NCBI RefSeq assembly: GCF_014672715.2
Contig: NZ_CP058566.2
Span: forward strand, 806,001 to 870,000
Source of the DNA: Dehalogenimonas etheniformans
GTDB taxonomy: Bacteria; Chloroflexota; Dehalococcoidia; Dehalococcoidales; Dehalococcoidaceae
Direction: 5' to 3'
Length of the DNA stretch: 64,000 nt
Within the stretch, counting starts at the first letter, position 1. Each line of letters begins with the position of its first letter. Below, piece by piece: positions 47,974 to 55,761 of the stretch. The notes under the pieces were generated by a model. It was not told where the DNA came from and did not search any database. It worked only from the letters and a program-made list of their open reading frames with translations. The position numbers and the translations under genes are program-made.

Positions 47974-48590
47974 CAATGAAACCATCCAACATTATCCCTA
48001 TGGTTATCGAAAGCAGCGCTCGAGGTGAGCGGGCTTTCGACATTTATTCTCTCTTACTGAAAGAACGTATCGTTTTTCTTGGCACCGAGATCAATGATCA
48101 GGTCGCCAACATCATAATTGCCCAACTTCTCTTCCTTGACCGTGAGGATCCTGATAAAGACATTAGTCTTTACATTCATTCGCCTGGCGGGGTCATATCT
48201 GCCGGTTTGGCTATCTATGACACCATGCAACTGATAAGACCTGCTGTCTCAACCATCTGTGTCGGAATGGCGGCTTCGATGGCCACCGTTCTCCTATGCG
48301 CGGGCGCAAAAGGTAAGCGTTTCGCGCTGCCGAATGCTACTATCCACATGCACCAGGCACTGGGTGGAGCGAGGGGCCAAGCCGCCGATATTGTAATTGC
48401 CGCCCGAGAAATCACCCGGATGCAGGACATCATTCGTGACATCCTTTCCAAGAGGACCGGACAATCCCTTGAAAAGATCGCCCACGACACCGACCGGGAC
48501 TTCTATCTAAATCCCGAAGGCGCTAAAGAATACGGTCTGATCGACGATATCCTTAAAAAGCCTGAAGAAAAGAAACCCGCCAAAAGTTAG
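47970..48590 (+). CDS. clpP: ATP-dependent Clp protease proteolytic subunit
   Basis: Serine protease of 206 residues forming a tetradecameric chamber. Catalytic triad: Ser in [13 protein letters not shown] near 98-110, His in [11 protein letters not shown] near 123, Asp in [10 protein letters not shown] near 172. The start overlaps tig by 4 nt. A terminator follows within 25 nt and no clpX gene is adjacent, so the unfoldase partner must be encoded elsewhere. Confidence 0.97.
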   Translation: MTMKPSNIIPMVIESSARGERAFDIYSLLLKERIVFLGTEINDQVANIIIAQLLFLDREDPDKDISLYIHSPGGVISAGLAIYDTMQLIRPAVSTICVGMAASMATVLLCAGAKGKRFALPNATIHMHQALGGARGQAADIVIAAREITRMQDIIRDILSKRTGQSLEKIAHDTDRDFYLNPEGAKEYGLIDDILKKPEEKKPAKS

Positions 48591-48612
48591 TTTATCTGCT
48601 TTGGTATCCCTT

Positions 48613-48645
48613 GCCCGAGGGCTACAACAGCCCTCGGGCGTTTTT
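48613..48645 (+). terminator. rho-independent terminator
   Basis: GCCCGAGGGCT at 48613-48623, loop ACAAC, AGCCCTCGGGC at 48629-48639, then GTTTTT. It ends the aspS-tig-clpP unit before the convergent kinase gene. Confidence 0.9.
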
Positions 48646-48660
48646 GTAGGGTCTGGCTTG

Positions 48661-51600
48661 TCAATCCGGATTCGGAGATAGCACACGATCTACCATCGTT
48701 TGAACGGCAGATTGGTCGAACGGTTTTGTAAGCACTTCGAGGCGATGCTTTGAGATGAATGCCTGGACATCCTCTCCAAGGGCATCGCCGGTGATGACAA
48801 TCACCCTCCCTTCAAATTCGGGTTTTTGCGAGATAATTTCCCGGTACAGAGCCATACCGCTTGTGCCGGGCATCCTCAAATCCATAAGAATAATATCGTA
48901 TGGGCTCGATCTTATCAGTTCGAGCGCTTGTTGGGCGTTTCCCGCTACGTCAATAATCCTATTTTGGTCAGAGAGAGATTGCCTTAATAATCGCTGGATA
49001 GAAATTTCGTCGTCGATGACGAGTACCCTGATGTTCGAGTTAGTTCGGCGGGAAACGGTAGTCACCGGATCTAGCAGAACGTTTTCAGATTCTGAGTTAA
49101 GAGGCAATTCGATCGTAAATGTGGCGCCACGCCCTAGCTCGCTGGCTATATCGATACTCCCACCGTGCTCCAGGATTATAGACCGGGAAATTGATAGCCC
49201 GAGGCCGGTGCCTTCTCCGGGGCTCTTGGTCGTGAAAAACGGTTGGAATAGCTTAGGTAGAACTTCCGGTTCGATCCCCGGTCCGTTATCGCTGAACACG
49301 ATTCGCAAGTGATCGCTGATTTTCTTGGCGGAGATGGTAATAACGCCGGTATGCCCGGTCTTTTTGATGGCGTGCTCAGCGTTAACAATTAAATTCAAAA
49401 ACACCTGCTGCAGTTGACCGGGATCGGCGACTATCCAGGGTAGGTCATCCTGGTAATTTTTGACGACATCTATTCCAGCCGTCCTGAGCACATAATTTCG
49501 GAGTTCGAGGGTATTGTCGATAAGTTCGGTGACACTCAAGCTTGTTTTGAAAGGTTTTGTTTGGCGGGCAAATGTCAGCATCCGCTTTACGATTTCCGCC
49601 ACCCTTTTGCTGCCGTCGGCGATTACCTTAACCTCTTCTTTTAACTCATCCGGGATATCCTCGGAAAGCATCAGTTCAGCGTAACCCAAGACTCCGGTAA
49701 GGGGGTTATTGATTTCATGTGCTATGCCCGCAGCCATTTCCCCAACGGCAGCTAGCCGACTCGATAGTTCCGCCTTTTCTTTCAATCTCTGTTGTTCGGC
49801 TTCGGCGTTCTTGACGGCAGTGACATCGCGGGCAATATGCACGTATCGTCCGGAAGATTTTCCATCGTTATTGAGCGTTGAAATATTGATCTGGTACACG
49901 CAGCCGCATCTGGCGATCTCACTGCTAGGACCACACGCTTTCCCCGAAGAGAAGCCGGGACAGCTCTCCGGGGGTGCATCCGTATTGTGCATCAGTTCAT
50001 AGCACTTTTTGCCGATGGTCTGGGCGGGAGATAATCCTAATTTATCTGCCATTGCTCGGTTGACCCTGATGATGTTATGGTCAGCGTCCAAAATGCAAAT
50101 CAAATCTGGGATAGAGTCGAAAGTGCTCTCCCATTCCTGCTTGGCGTTGAGGATGGCCTGCTCGTGGCGTCTTCGTTCTGAAATATCTCTCTCGGCGATT
50201 AATATGCCTCGCAATGAAACGGCTGCCACCGAGGCCAAACCCTGGATGAGATAAAAATCGGAGCCGTTAAATTCCTGGCGTGAGGTTTTTCCCGATATGA
50301 ACAACACGCCAACTTCCTTGTCCGCGGCTACTAGGGGTATCACAAAGGCAATATCCGGATTTGGTGTGTCCGCTAGATTTGGGAATTCTTTACCGACGTT
50401 CCGGCGAACAATGAGGCTCAGCAAATCACGTTGTCTGGATTCAGTAGCAAAAATCCCCCTGGCCGCCCCCACCTCGAATGAGCCGGTGTCTGTGGCAATG
50501 AACAGGGAGGCTCCGGCAAGGTTGAGCGCGCTCATGGGTGCATCGATAATCAGGGAAGATGCGACTTCTTTATCGCTTGTAGCGCTCAATGAAGTGCTTA
50601 AATTCTGGATCGTTTTTCGATAATCGAAGCGGTCTTTGTAAAACAACTTATCGATCATCGTCTCGACGAGGTTTTTGATGGGGCCGAGCAAAAACACAGC
50701 TAATGCGGATAGTCCCAGAGCTAAAATGAAGCGTTCAAAGAAACCCGGAGCGATGCCGCTAGAAAATACCAGGGCGAATGCTGCCCAAATAAGCATAGCC
50801 AGGATGATAGTGATCACAGCGTAGATAAAGCTGCGCCGTATAACAACTTCTATTTCGAGTAATTGTTTAGCCACAACGGCATAGCCGAGAGACAAGGGGA
50901 TAAATGACAGGAAAGCCAGTCCTACATCTGAAGGCAGAACTACCGCTCCGGTGACGGCTGCAGGAATCGCGTTTAATGCAACAAATGGCACTAATCCAAA
51001 AACACAGCCGATTAGAACAATTTTCATCTGTTGGCGGGTCTGGGGTAATTGAGCCCGGACATAGTTATAAATGGCGACTCCCACTACCCCGAGAAAACCC
51101 ATTCCGTAACTGAGGAGTCTGAACATCCGGAATTCGGGAAGCGGTTGGCCGTTTGCGTAACCAATTATTGGGTACATAACGATCGCAATCGCAGGGATTA
51201 CATAGATTATCAGTATTCGTGGATCATTGCGGAGCCAGGCTCTTTCGTCAGGTAAAATCAAAAAGAAATGCAATAACAACCATGGGCCAATCAGGGCGGC
51301 CAATACCGCAGGATAAGAAGAAATGGGGATTAGTCGTTCAGCCGCTAAGGTTGAACTGAGTGCTACTGAGAGTGTTGTTCCGGAAAGAAGAAGAATGAGA
51401 GCTGCAGTGTTATCAGGTTTCTTTGACAATATGTAAAAGCCGGTTAAGAAGAATGCGGCACTAAGCACAAACCAAGATATAATCTCGAAAAACGATTTTC
51501 TCGATTGTGGATCAACGTTGATTTCAGAAGAAAGAATTTGTCCGTTGGGCTGTAACACTTTGAGTTGTTCAATCAGCCTGATAGAACCAGATTTTTCGAA

Positions 51601-51876
51601 TCTTTGCAAGAACGTATCGGCTGACTGTGCATTCACTTCGAGCGGTTTATCACCAACTTGAATCCCAGCAGAAAAAGCAGTGCCATGACGGTCCACACTC
51701 TCTATGAGCCATCCATGCTCTCCAAATGAAAGGACCGCTCCCATATAAGGTTTGGTAGCGCAGAGGGCAAAGAAGATTAATGAAACTACCAGAAAAAAGA
51801 AGGATACGCCGATAATGGCGTTGTTAACGATTTTACGTCGTTTTCCAATCAGGTTGTTGTGAGCTAGGATTGACAA
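48661..51876 (-). CDS. ComP-like hybrid sensor histidine kinase
   Basis: A 1071-residue membrane hybrid kinase. Order: TM1 (residues about 20-40), extracytoplasmic PDZ-like domain (48-112, with GWLIESVDRHGTAFSAGIQV), about nine further TMs (133-398), GAF-like region (420-560), PAS (580-690), HisKA with His720 in GIAHEINNPL, HATPase (N-box NLIVNAEHAI, DNGPG at 863-867, GTGLGLS), and a C-terminal receiver with Asp999. The segment IPLSLGYAVVAKQL...IEVVIRR..IYA (326-353) and the PDZ-plus-TM layout match what I recall of Bacillus ComP; the kinase half does not (ComP is HisKA_3 without receiver). TTG start at 51876, AAGGG just upstream. Last gene of an operon with a ComX-like peptide and a prenyl synthase; likely sensor of the modified peptide. 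Confidence 0.85.
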   Translation of the reverse strand: MSILAHNNLIGKRRKIVNNAIIGVSFFFLVVSLIFFALCATKPYMGAVLSFGEHGWLIESVDRHGTAFSAGIQVGDKPLEVNAQSADTFLQRFEKSGSIRLIEQLKVLQPNGQILSSEINVDPQSRKSFFEIISWFVLSAAFFLTGFYILSKKPDNTAALILLLSGTTLSVALSSTLAAERLIPISSYPAVLAALIGPWLLLHFFLILPDERAWLRNDPRILIIYVIPAIAIVMYPIIGYANGQPLPEFRMFRLLSYGMGFLGVVGVAIYNYVRAQLPQTRQQMKIVLIGCVFGLVPFVALNAIPAAVTGAVVLPSDVGLAFLSFIPLSLGYAVVAKQLLEIEVVIRRSFIYAVITIILAMLIWAAFALVFSSGIAPGFFERFILALGLSALAVFLLGPIKNLVETMIDKLFYKDRFDYRKTIQNLSTSLSATSDKEVASSLIIDAPMSALNLAGASLFIATDTGSFEVGAARGIFATESRQRDLLSLIVRRNVGKEFPNLADTPNPDIAFVIPLVAADKEVGVLFISGKTSRQEFNGSDFYLIQGLASVAAVSLRGILIAERDISERRRHEQAILNAKQEWESTFDSIPDLICILDADHNIIRVNRAMADKLGLSPAQTIGKKCYELMHNTDAPPESCPGFSSGKACGPSSEIARCGCVYQINISTLNNDGKSSGRYVHIARDVTAVKNAEAEQQRLKEKAELSSRLAAVGEMAAGIAHEINNPLTGVLGYAELMLSEDIPDELKEEVKVIADGSKRVAEIVKRMLTFARQTKPFKTSLSVTELIDNTLELRNYVLRTAGIDVVKNYQDDLPWIVADPGQLQQVFLNLIVNAEHAIKKTGHTGVITISAKKISDHLRIVFSDNGPGIEPEVLPKLFQPFFTTKSPGEGTGLGLSISRSIILEHGGSIDIASELGRGATFTIELPLNSESENVLLDPVTTVSRRTNSNIRVLVIDDEISIQRLLRQSLSDQNRIIDVAGNAQQALELIRSSPYDIILMDLRMPGTSGMALYREIISQKPEFEGRVIVITGDALGEDVQAFISKHRLEVLTKPFDQSAVQTMVDRVLSPNPD

Positions 51877-51894
51877 GGCTACCCTTATCCGTTA

Positions 51895-52848
51895 TTAGTT
51901 TAGGAATTCCATCAATTGACGAACCGAAATCCCACGATGCTCGAGAGCATAGTGTGTTTCTTTTGCCAATTCTCGATGAAAGCTCATTTTAAGGGAAGTA
52001 TATTGAATTCCACCTGAACTAAATAACACATTTTTGACCTGGTCTGTGCTGACTTCATTCAAACATGAAGGATTAAAGGCTTTCTCGAGAATTGATCTGG
52101 ATTTGTCATCTGAATGAGAGAATCCAAAAAACATAGGCAAAGTTGGCTTTCGTCTGATGATGTCCTTTTTGGTTATTACACCGACAATGTCGTTGCTAAA
52201 TTGGGCCATAATTCCTAAGTTTTGGCCAAATACTGAGAATAAGTCAACCACCATGTTGTCAATAGTTGATAAGGCTGCACCAGCGTGACAACAGCATTCA
52301 ATTTGCGAGGCGGATTTGAGTTTGACAATGTCTAAATATTGACCCTCATTAAGAACTGATCGTGCAAGTGAAAGATCGAGGTGCTGACCGATGCAAGCGT
52401 TCGTAAAAAACGAATTTATTTTTTCAATCACACGGAGCGTTGTTTCGTTATTAATTCCGCGATTATTCAATCGAGTTAGTGCTTTTTCAGCCAAAATTAA
52501 TAGAGTTGTTCCGGTGTTAGCGGCGATCGCGGTACCATATTTTGAAGATATAGAATCTGACACATCTGAATCTTCAATGTCATCGAAAACGTCACCCGCC
52601 GCCATTAATAATTGAATGGCGGCGGCTGCTGGTACAACGTGTTCGCAATTTCCCGAAATCGAATCAGCTACTACAAGTGGGAGTAACGGCCAAGGTTTTT
52701 GAGAATTAGTTGATGTAGGATCTCGGCCCTCGACCATAAGGATATTCCTGATTAATTCAAACAAATCTGTCGTGTTACACAAAGGAGTTAGAATTTCTTC
52801 TAACTCCTCGTTGAGCAATTGTTTTTGTTTCTCTAATTTAGACGACAA
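51895..52848 (-). CDS. ComQ-like polyprenyl synthase
   Basis: A 317-residue isoprenyl-diphosphate-synthase-fold protein. First Asp-rich motif intact: GDVFDDIEDSD, DDxxD at residues 89-93. GQHLDL (154-159) and KLKSASQIE (177-185) match family positions. The second motif is degenerate: QFSNDIVGV (Asn-Asp at 219-220) in place of DDxxD, followed by KKDIIRRKPTLP. One intact and one degraded motif fits a peptide prenyltransferase such as ComQ better than a chain-elongating synthase. TTG start at 52848 without a clear ribosome site, 22 nt after the peptide stop; the kinase follows by 18 nt. The gene is notably AT-rich (19 G+C in the 60 bases from 52441). A housekeeping or quinone-chain synthase is the main alternative. 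Confidence 0.8.
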   Translation of the reverse strand: MSSKLEKQKQLLNEELEEILTPLCNTTDLFELIRNILMVEGRDPTSTNSQKPWPLLPLVVADSISGNCEHVVPAAAAIQLLMAAGDVFDDIEDSDVSDSISSKYGTAIAANTGTTLLILAEKALTRLNNRGINNETTLRVIEKINSFFTNACIGQHLDLSLARSVLNEGQYLDIVKLKSASQIECCCHAGAALSTIDNMVVDLFSVFGQNLGIMAQFSNDIVGVITKKDIIRRKPTLPMFFGFSHSDDKSRSILEKAFNPSCLNEVSTDQVKNVLFSSGGIQYTSLKMSFHRELAKETHYALEHRGISVRQLMEFLN

Positions 52849-52870
52849 TTTTGTGTGTCTGAGTGTTTAG

Positions 52871-53080
52871 TTATAACCATCCGGCCATAGGCCCAATGTT
52901 CGACTGTAATGAAACGCCATCGGCGGTAATAAGGCCGGTCTTAGCGTGCAAAGAGAGTACAGCGTTCTTTTCGGTGGCAGTCAAATCCATCGCAGAGATG
53001 AACTTCTCGGGATCAGCCTGGAATTCTTTCTTGGTTTCCTCGTTGCTGAAGATCTTTTTTACAAGTTCCGCTAGTTCCAC
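52871..53080 (-). CDS. ComX-like pheromone precursor peptide
   Basis: A 69-residue peptide encoded first in the operon. Charged helical N-terminus (ELVKKIFSNEETKKEF), ADPEKF near 22-27, LTATEKNAVLSLH near 33-45, then a small-residue tail ending NIGPMAGWL with Trp68 as the penultimate residue. ComX precursors have this plan, about 55-75 residues with a Trp 1-4 residues from the C-terminus that ComQ prenylates before cleavage. GTG start at 53080 with GGAGGAG 7 nt upstream and a promoter 31 nt before. Nif11-like or other RiPP leader peptides are alternatives; lack of a GG site and the ComQ/ComP-like neighbours favour ComX. Confidence 0.72.
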   Translation of the reverse strand: MELAELVKKIFSNEETKKEFQADPEKFISAMDLTATEKNAVLSLHAKTGLITADGVSLQSNIGPMAGWL

Positions 53081-53110
53081 TAAGGCTCCTCCTTCGATAA
53101 TTTGTTAAGG

Positions 53111-53139
53111 ATTATAAACTTAAGGTGGTGAATCGTCAA
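53111..53139 (-). promoter_or_regulatory. sigma-70 promoter of the ComXQP-like operon
   Basis: On the minus strand TTGACG (53134-53139), 17-nt spacer, TATAAT (53111-53116), about 31 nt before the peptide GTG. Near consensus and correctly spaced. It overlaps the 3' end of the upstream 81-residue frame. Confidence 0.75.
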
Positions 53140-53381
53140 TAACTATTATTATCCGAAAATTGAAAAATGTAATCTTTATGAAACAAAAAACCGGTTGGTA
53201 CGGGATACTTCCGCGGACTCACTGTTCTCTTTCCGAACCAGGCGTAGGCTGCCAGGGTGCCCAACATCAGCGGCTGAATAAGATAGGTCCTGACCCGGGT
53301 GTCGATGGGCAAATGAGGCAGCGCCAGGTTTATCACCAGGTAAATGCCTAATATGGCGCCAATGATCGGGATGCTATTCAA
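53136..53381 (-). CDS. small membrane-protein fragment
   Basis: An 81-residue frame with two hydrophobic helices (IPIIGAILGIYLVINLAL, residues 4-21, and YLIQPLMLGTLAAYAWFG, 33-50) and then a tail of unlike composition from about residue 52 onward. The start would be TTG at 53381 with no ribosome site. The helical part looks like the beginning of a larger membrane protein, so it may be a truncated remnant. The operon promoter lies at its 3' end. Involvement with the ComX-like peptide is not shown. Confidence 0.4.
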   Translation of the reverse strand: MNSIPIIGAILGIYLVINLALPHLPIDTRVRTYLIQPLMLGTLAAYAWFGKRTVSPRKYPVPTGFLFHKDYIFQFSDNNSY

Positions 53382-53518
53382 TCGGGTTAACTTTACGGGA
53401 AAATCCCAAGGTTAGTGTATTCTGGCGCTTCCGGCGCCGTCAGTATGACTTTAGTAATACTTGAATATTGTTGATACGGTACACGTTGGGCGCCGCCTCG
53501 AGGGAAGCGATCAACTTG

Positions 53519-53710
53519 TTACAGGCGGTCGGAATCCTGAGCCGGGGTCGTTTTGAGGGCGACAAATTCATCGCAGCCTGCCCTCATCCGGTAGGCCAAC
53601 CGGCAATGGCAGGGATATAGGTTGCGGACGCATCCGGAGCAGATGTGGAAGGGGTCCTTGCGCACTTCCGCGGGCGTGAGCGAATGCCTTATGGGTCTTA
53701 TCTCGAGCAT
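53519..53710 (-). CDS. Cys-rich small protein, paralogue 1
   Basis: A 63-residue cytosolic protein from ATG 53710 (AGGAAAAG upstream). It shares C-x2-C-x8-C-x9-C-x-EF-x2-LK with the protein at 55440-55652: HICSGCVRNLYPCHC near residues 16-30, then GCDEFVALK. Four invariant Cys suggest a zinc or Fe-S site. Family not recognised. The 91 nt upstream of the start are also conserved between the two loci. Confidence 0.7.
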   Translation of the reverse strand: MLEIRPIRHSLTPAEVRKDPFHICSGCVRNLYPCHCRLAYRMRAGCDEFVALKTTPAQDSDRL

Positions 53711-53801
53711 TGTGCTTTTCCTGCTTTCCAATAATACATATTAGCAGGCAAGCAGTACCTTCTCTGTCGCTGGAATGATGAAAAGGTGTCGCTGAAACGC
53801 T
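53711..53801 (-). promoter_or_regulatory. conserved mRNA leader of Cys-rich paralogue 1
   Basis: These 91 nt align without gaps, at roughly three-quarters identity, to 55653-55743 upstream of paralogue 2. Two mutually exclusive stems are possible in both: CTGCTT with AAGCAG, and CCTGYT with AGCAGG, the latter covering the Shine-Dalgarno sequence. This suggests a translation-controlling leader. No known riboswitch class is recognised. Confidence 0.5.
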
Positions 53802-53887
53802 GAAGAATGCGGATGCCGGCATTTTCCCCATAGATGAAAACGAATGAAACGAATCCTTTTGCCGGGGTAGTTGTAAGGTTCCGGGGT

Positions 53888-54182
53888 ATTGTTTTTTTGT
53901 TTTTTCACTATTGATGTTATTTTCCGAAAACGACCCGGAATTTACGTTCATTTCTGGAAAAAACGACTTCGCGGCTATTGAAACAATTCTCCTTCTGCAT
54001 CGTGGGAATGAGGGCTCCGCGAATTGTTTCACCGGCGCGGGTCGAGAATCAAATGTCTCCGGTTGCATGGCGGAAGCGGGCCGATAGCGTACACTAGTGC
54101 TAATATTCATGACGGGATATTATAGCACGGACGTTCCTTAGGGTTGTCAAGCGTTTCGTGACGTTTTTGGAGGAATATTTTT
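53888..54182 (-). repeat. dispersed promoter/inverted-repeat element, copy B
   Basis: Inverted relative to copy A (29025-29459). On the minus strand: conserved head with TTGACA (54145-54150) and TATAAT (54119-54124, 20-nt spacer), a shorter middle, then GAAACAATTC and GAATTGTTTC (plus-strand positions 54021-54030 and 53980-53989) exactly 31 nt apart, and the same A-rich tail. It lies upstream of the Cys-rich paralogue 1 leader. Together with the leader it accounts for much of the 685-nt gene-free stretch 53711-54395. Confidence 0.75.
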
Positions 54183-54362
54183 GGAAGCTGTATGCTGTCA
54201 GCGGTCAGCTATCAGCCACAGTGTTGTACCGCCTTTCCCTACCCTCTCCCCGTGGGGGAGAAGGGGGGGAGTGACGACCTTCCCCAGCCCAATGCGATCG
54301 GTGTACTATTCGCAGACGATTGCCACGCCTTGCCGCTTGGCAAGGCTCGCAAAGATATTTCT
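54183..54362. repeat. patchwork of short dispersed repeats
   Basis: This part of the gene-free gap contains GCTGTCAGCGGTCAGCTATCAG-like wording, a C/G-run hairpin (CCCTCTCCCCG/GGGGGAGAAGGG near 54242-54268), and GCCACGCCTTGCCGCTTGGC with AAGGCTCGC around 54320-54350. All are typical of repetitive intergenic sequence; no gene is seen. Confidence 0.5.
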
Positions 54363-54395
54363 GGGGTATGATCAGAAATCACAATGGACCGAGGG

Positions 54396-54635
54396 TTACT
54401 CTTTGGCGCTTCCGACCCTGTTGAGTTCTTCTCCGATGTCCTGGATCCGGCCTTCCGTCCTTGCCAGAGTCGCCGAGAGCCGGGTTTTCAAGTTGGTATC
54501 TTCGCCGGCGGCGTGGTCAAGCTCGTCCTGCAGCTTCACCATCAGCGCTTTCAACGCGGCGTGTTCATCGACTAGCTTTTCGACTTTAAGCTGTCGATCC
54601 GTTAAGTTCCGGGTGATTTTCTTCTTTCGTTCCAT
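54396..54635 (-). CDS. coiled-coil hypothetical protein
   Basis: A 79-residue, highly charged protein, MERKKKITRNLTDRQLKVEK at the start, predicted as a continuous alpha-helical coiled coil (heptad-like LVDEHAALKALMVKLQDEL). No recognised family. Start ATG at 54635 with GGAAAG about 12 nt upstream. It sits 89 nt downstream of the MarR gene on the same strand and could belong to its transcript. Confidence 0.5.
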   Translation of the reverse strand: MERKKKITRNLTDRQLKVEKLVDEHAALKALMVKLQDELDHAAGEDTNLKTRLSATLARTEGRIQDIGEELNRVGSAKE

Positions 54636-54724
54636 GCTCTGTTATTCACTTTCCACGATCATCAGATATTTATCGATGGGCACTAACCCAAAACCAGGCC
54701 CGCCAAAGAGCCCGGCCGGGTATA

Positions 54725-55153
54725 TTACGGAATCAGTTTCCTGGTTTGTTTGAGCGTTTTGACGTTCTCCGAAATGGTGTACAGTATACGGTCCAGCGAT
54801 ACTTTATCCTGTGGATCCAGTTTGGCAAATGTCTTTTCAATGATTAACCTGGCTACGGGCAAAGCCATCCTGATGACGTAGTCACCGACATCGGTCAACC
54901 GGATTTGAACGCAGCGCCGGTCGGACTCGCTGTTTTCTTTTTCAACCAAACCCTGTCGAAGGAGTCGGCGAACTAAAGTGGTGACATTGCTCGAACCGGT
55001 CCTGGTTCGACCCGCAAGGGCGCTCATTGTCAACGGGCCATCGTATAAAAGAGTAATCAGAACGGCAAATTTACCCGAGGAGATCCCGAGCGCTTTGGTC
55101 AACAGCCTGTCGGTTTCCTTCAGCGCTGCCTGATAGGTGCTGAGCATATTCAT
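54725..55153 (-). CDS. MarR-family transcription regulator
   Basis: A 142-residue winged-helix regulator: LGISSGKFAVLITLLYDG near residues 22-39, recognition helix TGSSNVTTLVRRLLRQGLVE near 52-71, and the wing SDRRCVQIRLTDVGDYV. MarR proteins sense small molecules and repress neighbouring genes; in Dehalococcoidia they frequently flank reductive dehalogenase genes, but none is here. ATG start at 55153. Gap 55154-55439 upstream holds its promoter region and an REP-like repeat. Confidence 0.9.
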   Translation of the reverse strand: MNMLSTYQAALKETDRLLTKALGISSGKFAVLITLLYDGPLTMSALAGRTRTGSSNVTTLVRRLLRQGLVEKENSESDRRCVQIRLTDVGDYVIRMALPVARLIIEKTFAKLDPQDKVSLDRILYTISENVKTLKQTRKLIP

Positions 55154-55378
55154 GAATAATTTGCTGTCAGCATCGGCCAGCCTGTTTTTACTAAAGATAA
55201 ACTGCTCGTTTATTTGAATATTTCACCAATGAAGTATTTCTTATTTTACCGGGGTGCCGAAACAGGTTTCAAGAAAAGATGACCTCTACGCCGTCAAAAC
55301 GATCTTTATTACACAGGTATAGTACTCGCGATAGAGATTCAAAATAGCCAGTTATCCAGTCGTTTAAGAGTTAAACCG

Positions 55379-55407
55379 AGATTCTTCGGCAAAGCCTCAG
55401 AATGACA
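55379..55407. repeat. REP-like repeat
   Basis: AGATTCTTCGG through CAGAATGACA, the inverse orientation of the TGTCATYCTGA...GAAGRATCT pattern also found inside the ROK kinase gene at 28549-28587. Confidence 0.6.
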
Positions 55408-55439
55408 AAGGGAGAAACGAAGCCGGGAGTTGTCTTTTG

Positions 55440-55652
55440 TCAGTGAGGATGGTCGAAACGGTCAAGGTAGTCCATATCCTGGCATAAGCGCTGTTTCAGC
55501 ACGAGAAACTCGGGGCAATCGCCGGTAATTTTGAAAGCCTTAGGGCAGTTATGGGGGTACAGGTTGCGGGCGCAGCAGGAGCATACATGGTTGGGATCCC
55601 GGCAAACTTTATCAGAACCGTTCGGGTGTTCAGATGGGCCTTGTTTCGGCAT
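55440..55652 (-). CDS. Cys-rich small protein, paralogue 2
   Basis: A 70-residue protein related to 53519-53710: HVCSCCARNLYPHNC near residues 22-36, then DCPEFLVLK. The shared pattern is C-x2-C-x8-C-x9-C-x-EF-x2-LK; extra Cys at 17, 24 and 57 are not conserved. C-terminus is acidic and His-rich (DRFDHPH). AGGGAAAG precedes the ATG at 55652. Probably a metal-binding protein of unknown role, duplicated together with its leader. Confidence 0.7.
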   Translation of the reverse strand: MPKQGPSEHPNGSDKVCRDPNHVCSCCARNLYPHNCPKAFKITGDCPEFLVLKQRLCQDMDYLDRFDHPH

Positions 55653-55743
55653 TTCGCTTTCCCTGCTTTCCGGTTTTGAATGCTAACAGGCAAGCAGAAA
55701 CTTTTCTGTCGCTATTATGATGAAAAATGTCATCGAAAACGCT
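55653..55743 (-). promoter_or_regulatory. conserved mRNA leader of Cys-rich paralogue 2
   Basis: Counterpart of 53711-53801 with the same two alternative stems; the substitution CCTGCT to CCTGTT keeps pairing with AGCAGG through a G-U pair. It occupies part of the 415-nt gap 55653-56067. Confidence 0.5.
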
Positions 55744-55761
55744 TAAAGCCGCCCAAGAAAT

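Noticed and set aside
52871-53080. Nif11-type or other RiPP leader peptide
   Set aside because: The N-terminal helix is vaguely similar, but there is no GG cleavage site, no cyclase or dehydratase nearby, and the synthase and ComP-like sensor favour ComX.
53568-54110. 180-residue minus-strand frame starting right after the copy B promoter
   Set aside because: It runs across the conserved non-coding element and the Cys-gene leader; copy A shares nucleotide structure but not the protein, and the composition is not protein-like.
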